Part shown: one piece after another, positions 5,268-5,277 of the stretch
How the letters are laid out: the number at the start of each line of letters is the position of its first letter
Position numbering within the stretch: the stretch's first letter is position 1
DNA from: an uncultured Bacteroidales bacterium
Lineage (GTDB): Bacteria > Bacteroidota > Bacteroidia > Bacteroidales > Marinilabiliaceae
DNA length: 5,277 bases
Assembly (NCBI GenBank): GCA_937892255.1
Contig: CALAUL010000020.1
Coordinates: 1-5,277 of the forward strand
Reading direction: 5' to 3'
The notes under the pieces: generated by a model
The model's input: the letters and a program-made list of their open reading frames with translations, nothing else
What the model was told of the DNA's origin: nothing
The model's database searches: none
Position numbers and translations under genes: made by a program

Positions 5268-5277
5268 TATTCAAAAA

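Larger units (their letters stand above)
4952..5277. other. Gene-free right end
   Basis: These 326 bases hold no open frame of useful length on either strand. The first part (4952-5014) has a short alternating series of GATAA and TTATC; then come the aqpZ terminator, an opposite-strand terminator and two inverted repeats. On the minus strand two short open stretches exist (5275-5210, about 21 codons to a TGA; 5204-5139, 21 codons to a TAA), too short to call. No tRNA, CRISPR array or insertion-sequence gene is visible. Confidence 0.7.

Noticed and set aside
4952..5277. CRISPR array or toxin-antitoxin pair in the gene-free end
   Set aside because: There are no regularly spaced direct repeats and no small open frames with start, stop and recognisable motifs.

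Overview
The window looks like a piece of a Bacteroidota chromosome, most likely Bacteroidales of the Bacteroides/Prevotella type. The evidence is a fused SecD-SecF protein, A+T-rich DNA, gene starts without a GGAGG-type ribosome binding site, promoter-like boxes of the Bacteroidota form TAnnTTTG, and a tRNA gene without an encoded CCA end. Every recognisable gene is a housekeeping or common accessory gene. I did not find a convincing new multi-gene system; the least explained DNA is the repeat-like stretch at the right edge.

Left part (1-1566): the C-terminal half of secDF enters from the left edge and ends at a strong intrinsic terminator. Middle-left (1616-3178): a three-gene rightward operon with gaps of 9 and 15 bases encodes a small TSCPD-domain protein, shikimate kinase (aromatic amino acid pathway) and TsaB (tRNA t6A modification). 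A promoter box sits almost on the first start codon, and a 10-bp perfect hairpin closes the operon.

Middle-right (3210-4058): a leftward HAD phosphatase gene of the YihX type is convergent with tsaB and divergent from a tRNA gene with anticodon CAT. The tRNA is best read as tRNA-Ile2, which decodes AUA after lysidine modification. It has a good TTTG-N19-TATATTTG promoter and its own terminator. It keeps A37, the base that the TsaB-dependent pathway modifies in ANN-decoding tRNAs, so two genes of this window meet in translation of AUA codons, which are common in these genes.

Right part (4059-5277): an intergenic stretch with nested inverted repeats leads into an AqpZ-type aquaporin with a complete water-selective filter and an unusual Cys-Lys-Cys tail, followed by its terminator. 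The last 326 bases hold no supported gene. They contain that terminator, an opposite-strand terminator pointing left, and A+T-rich inverted repeats that run into the window edge and may be a noncoding repeat or mobile-element remnant.
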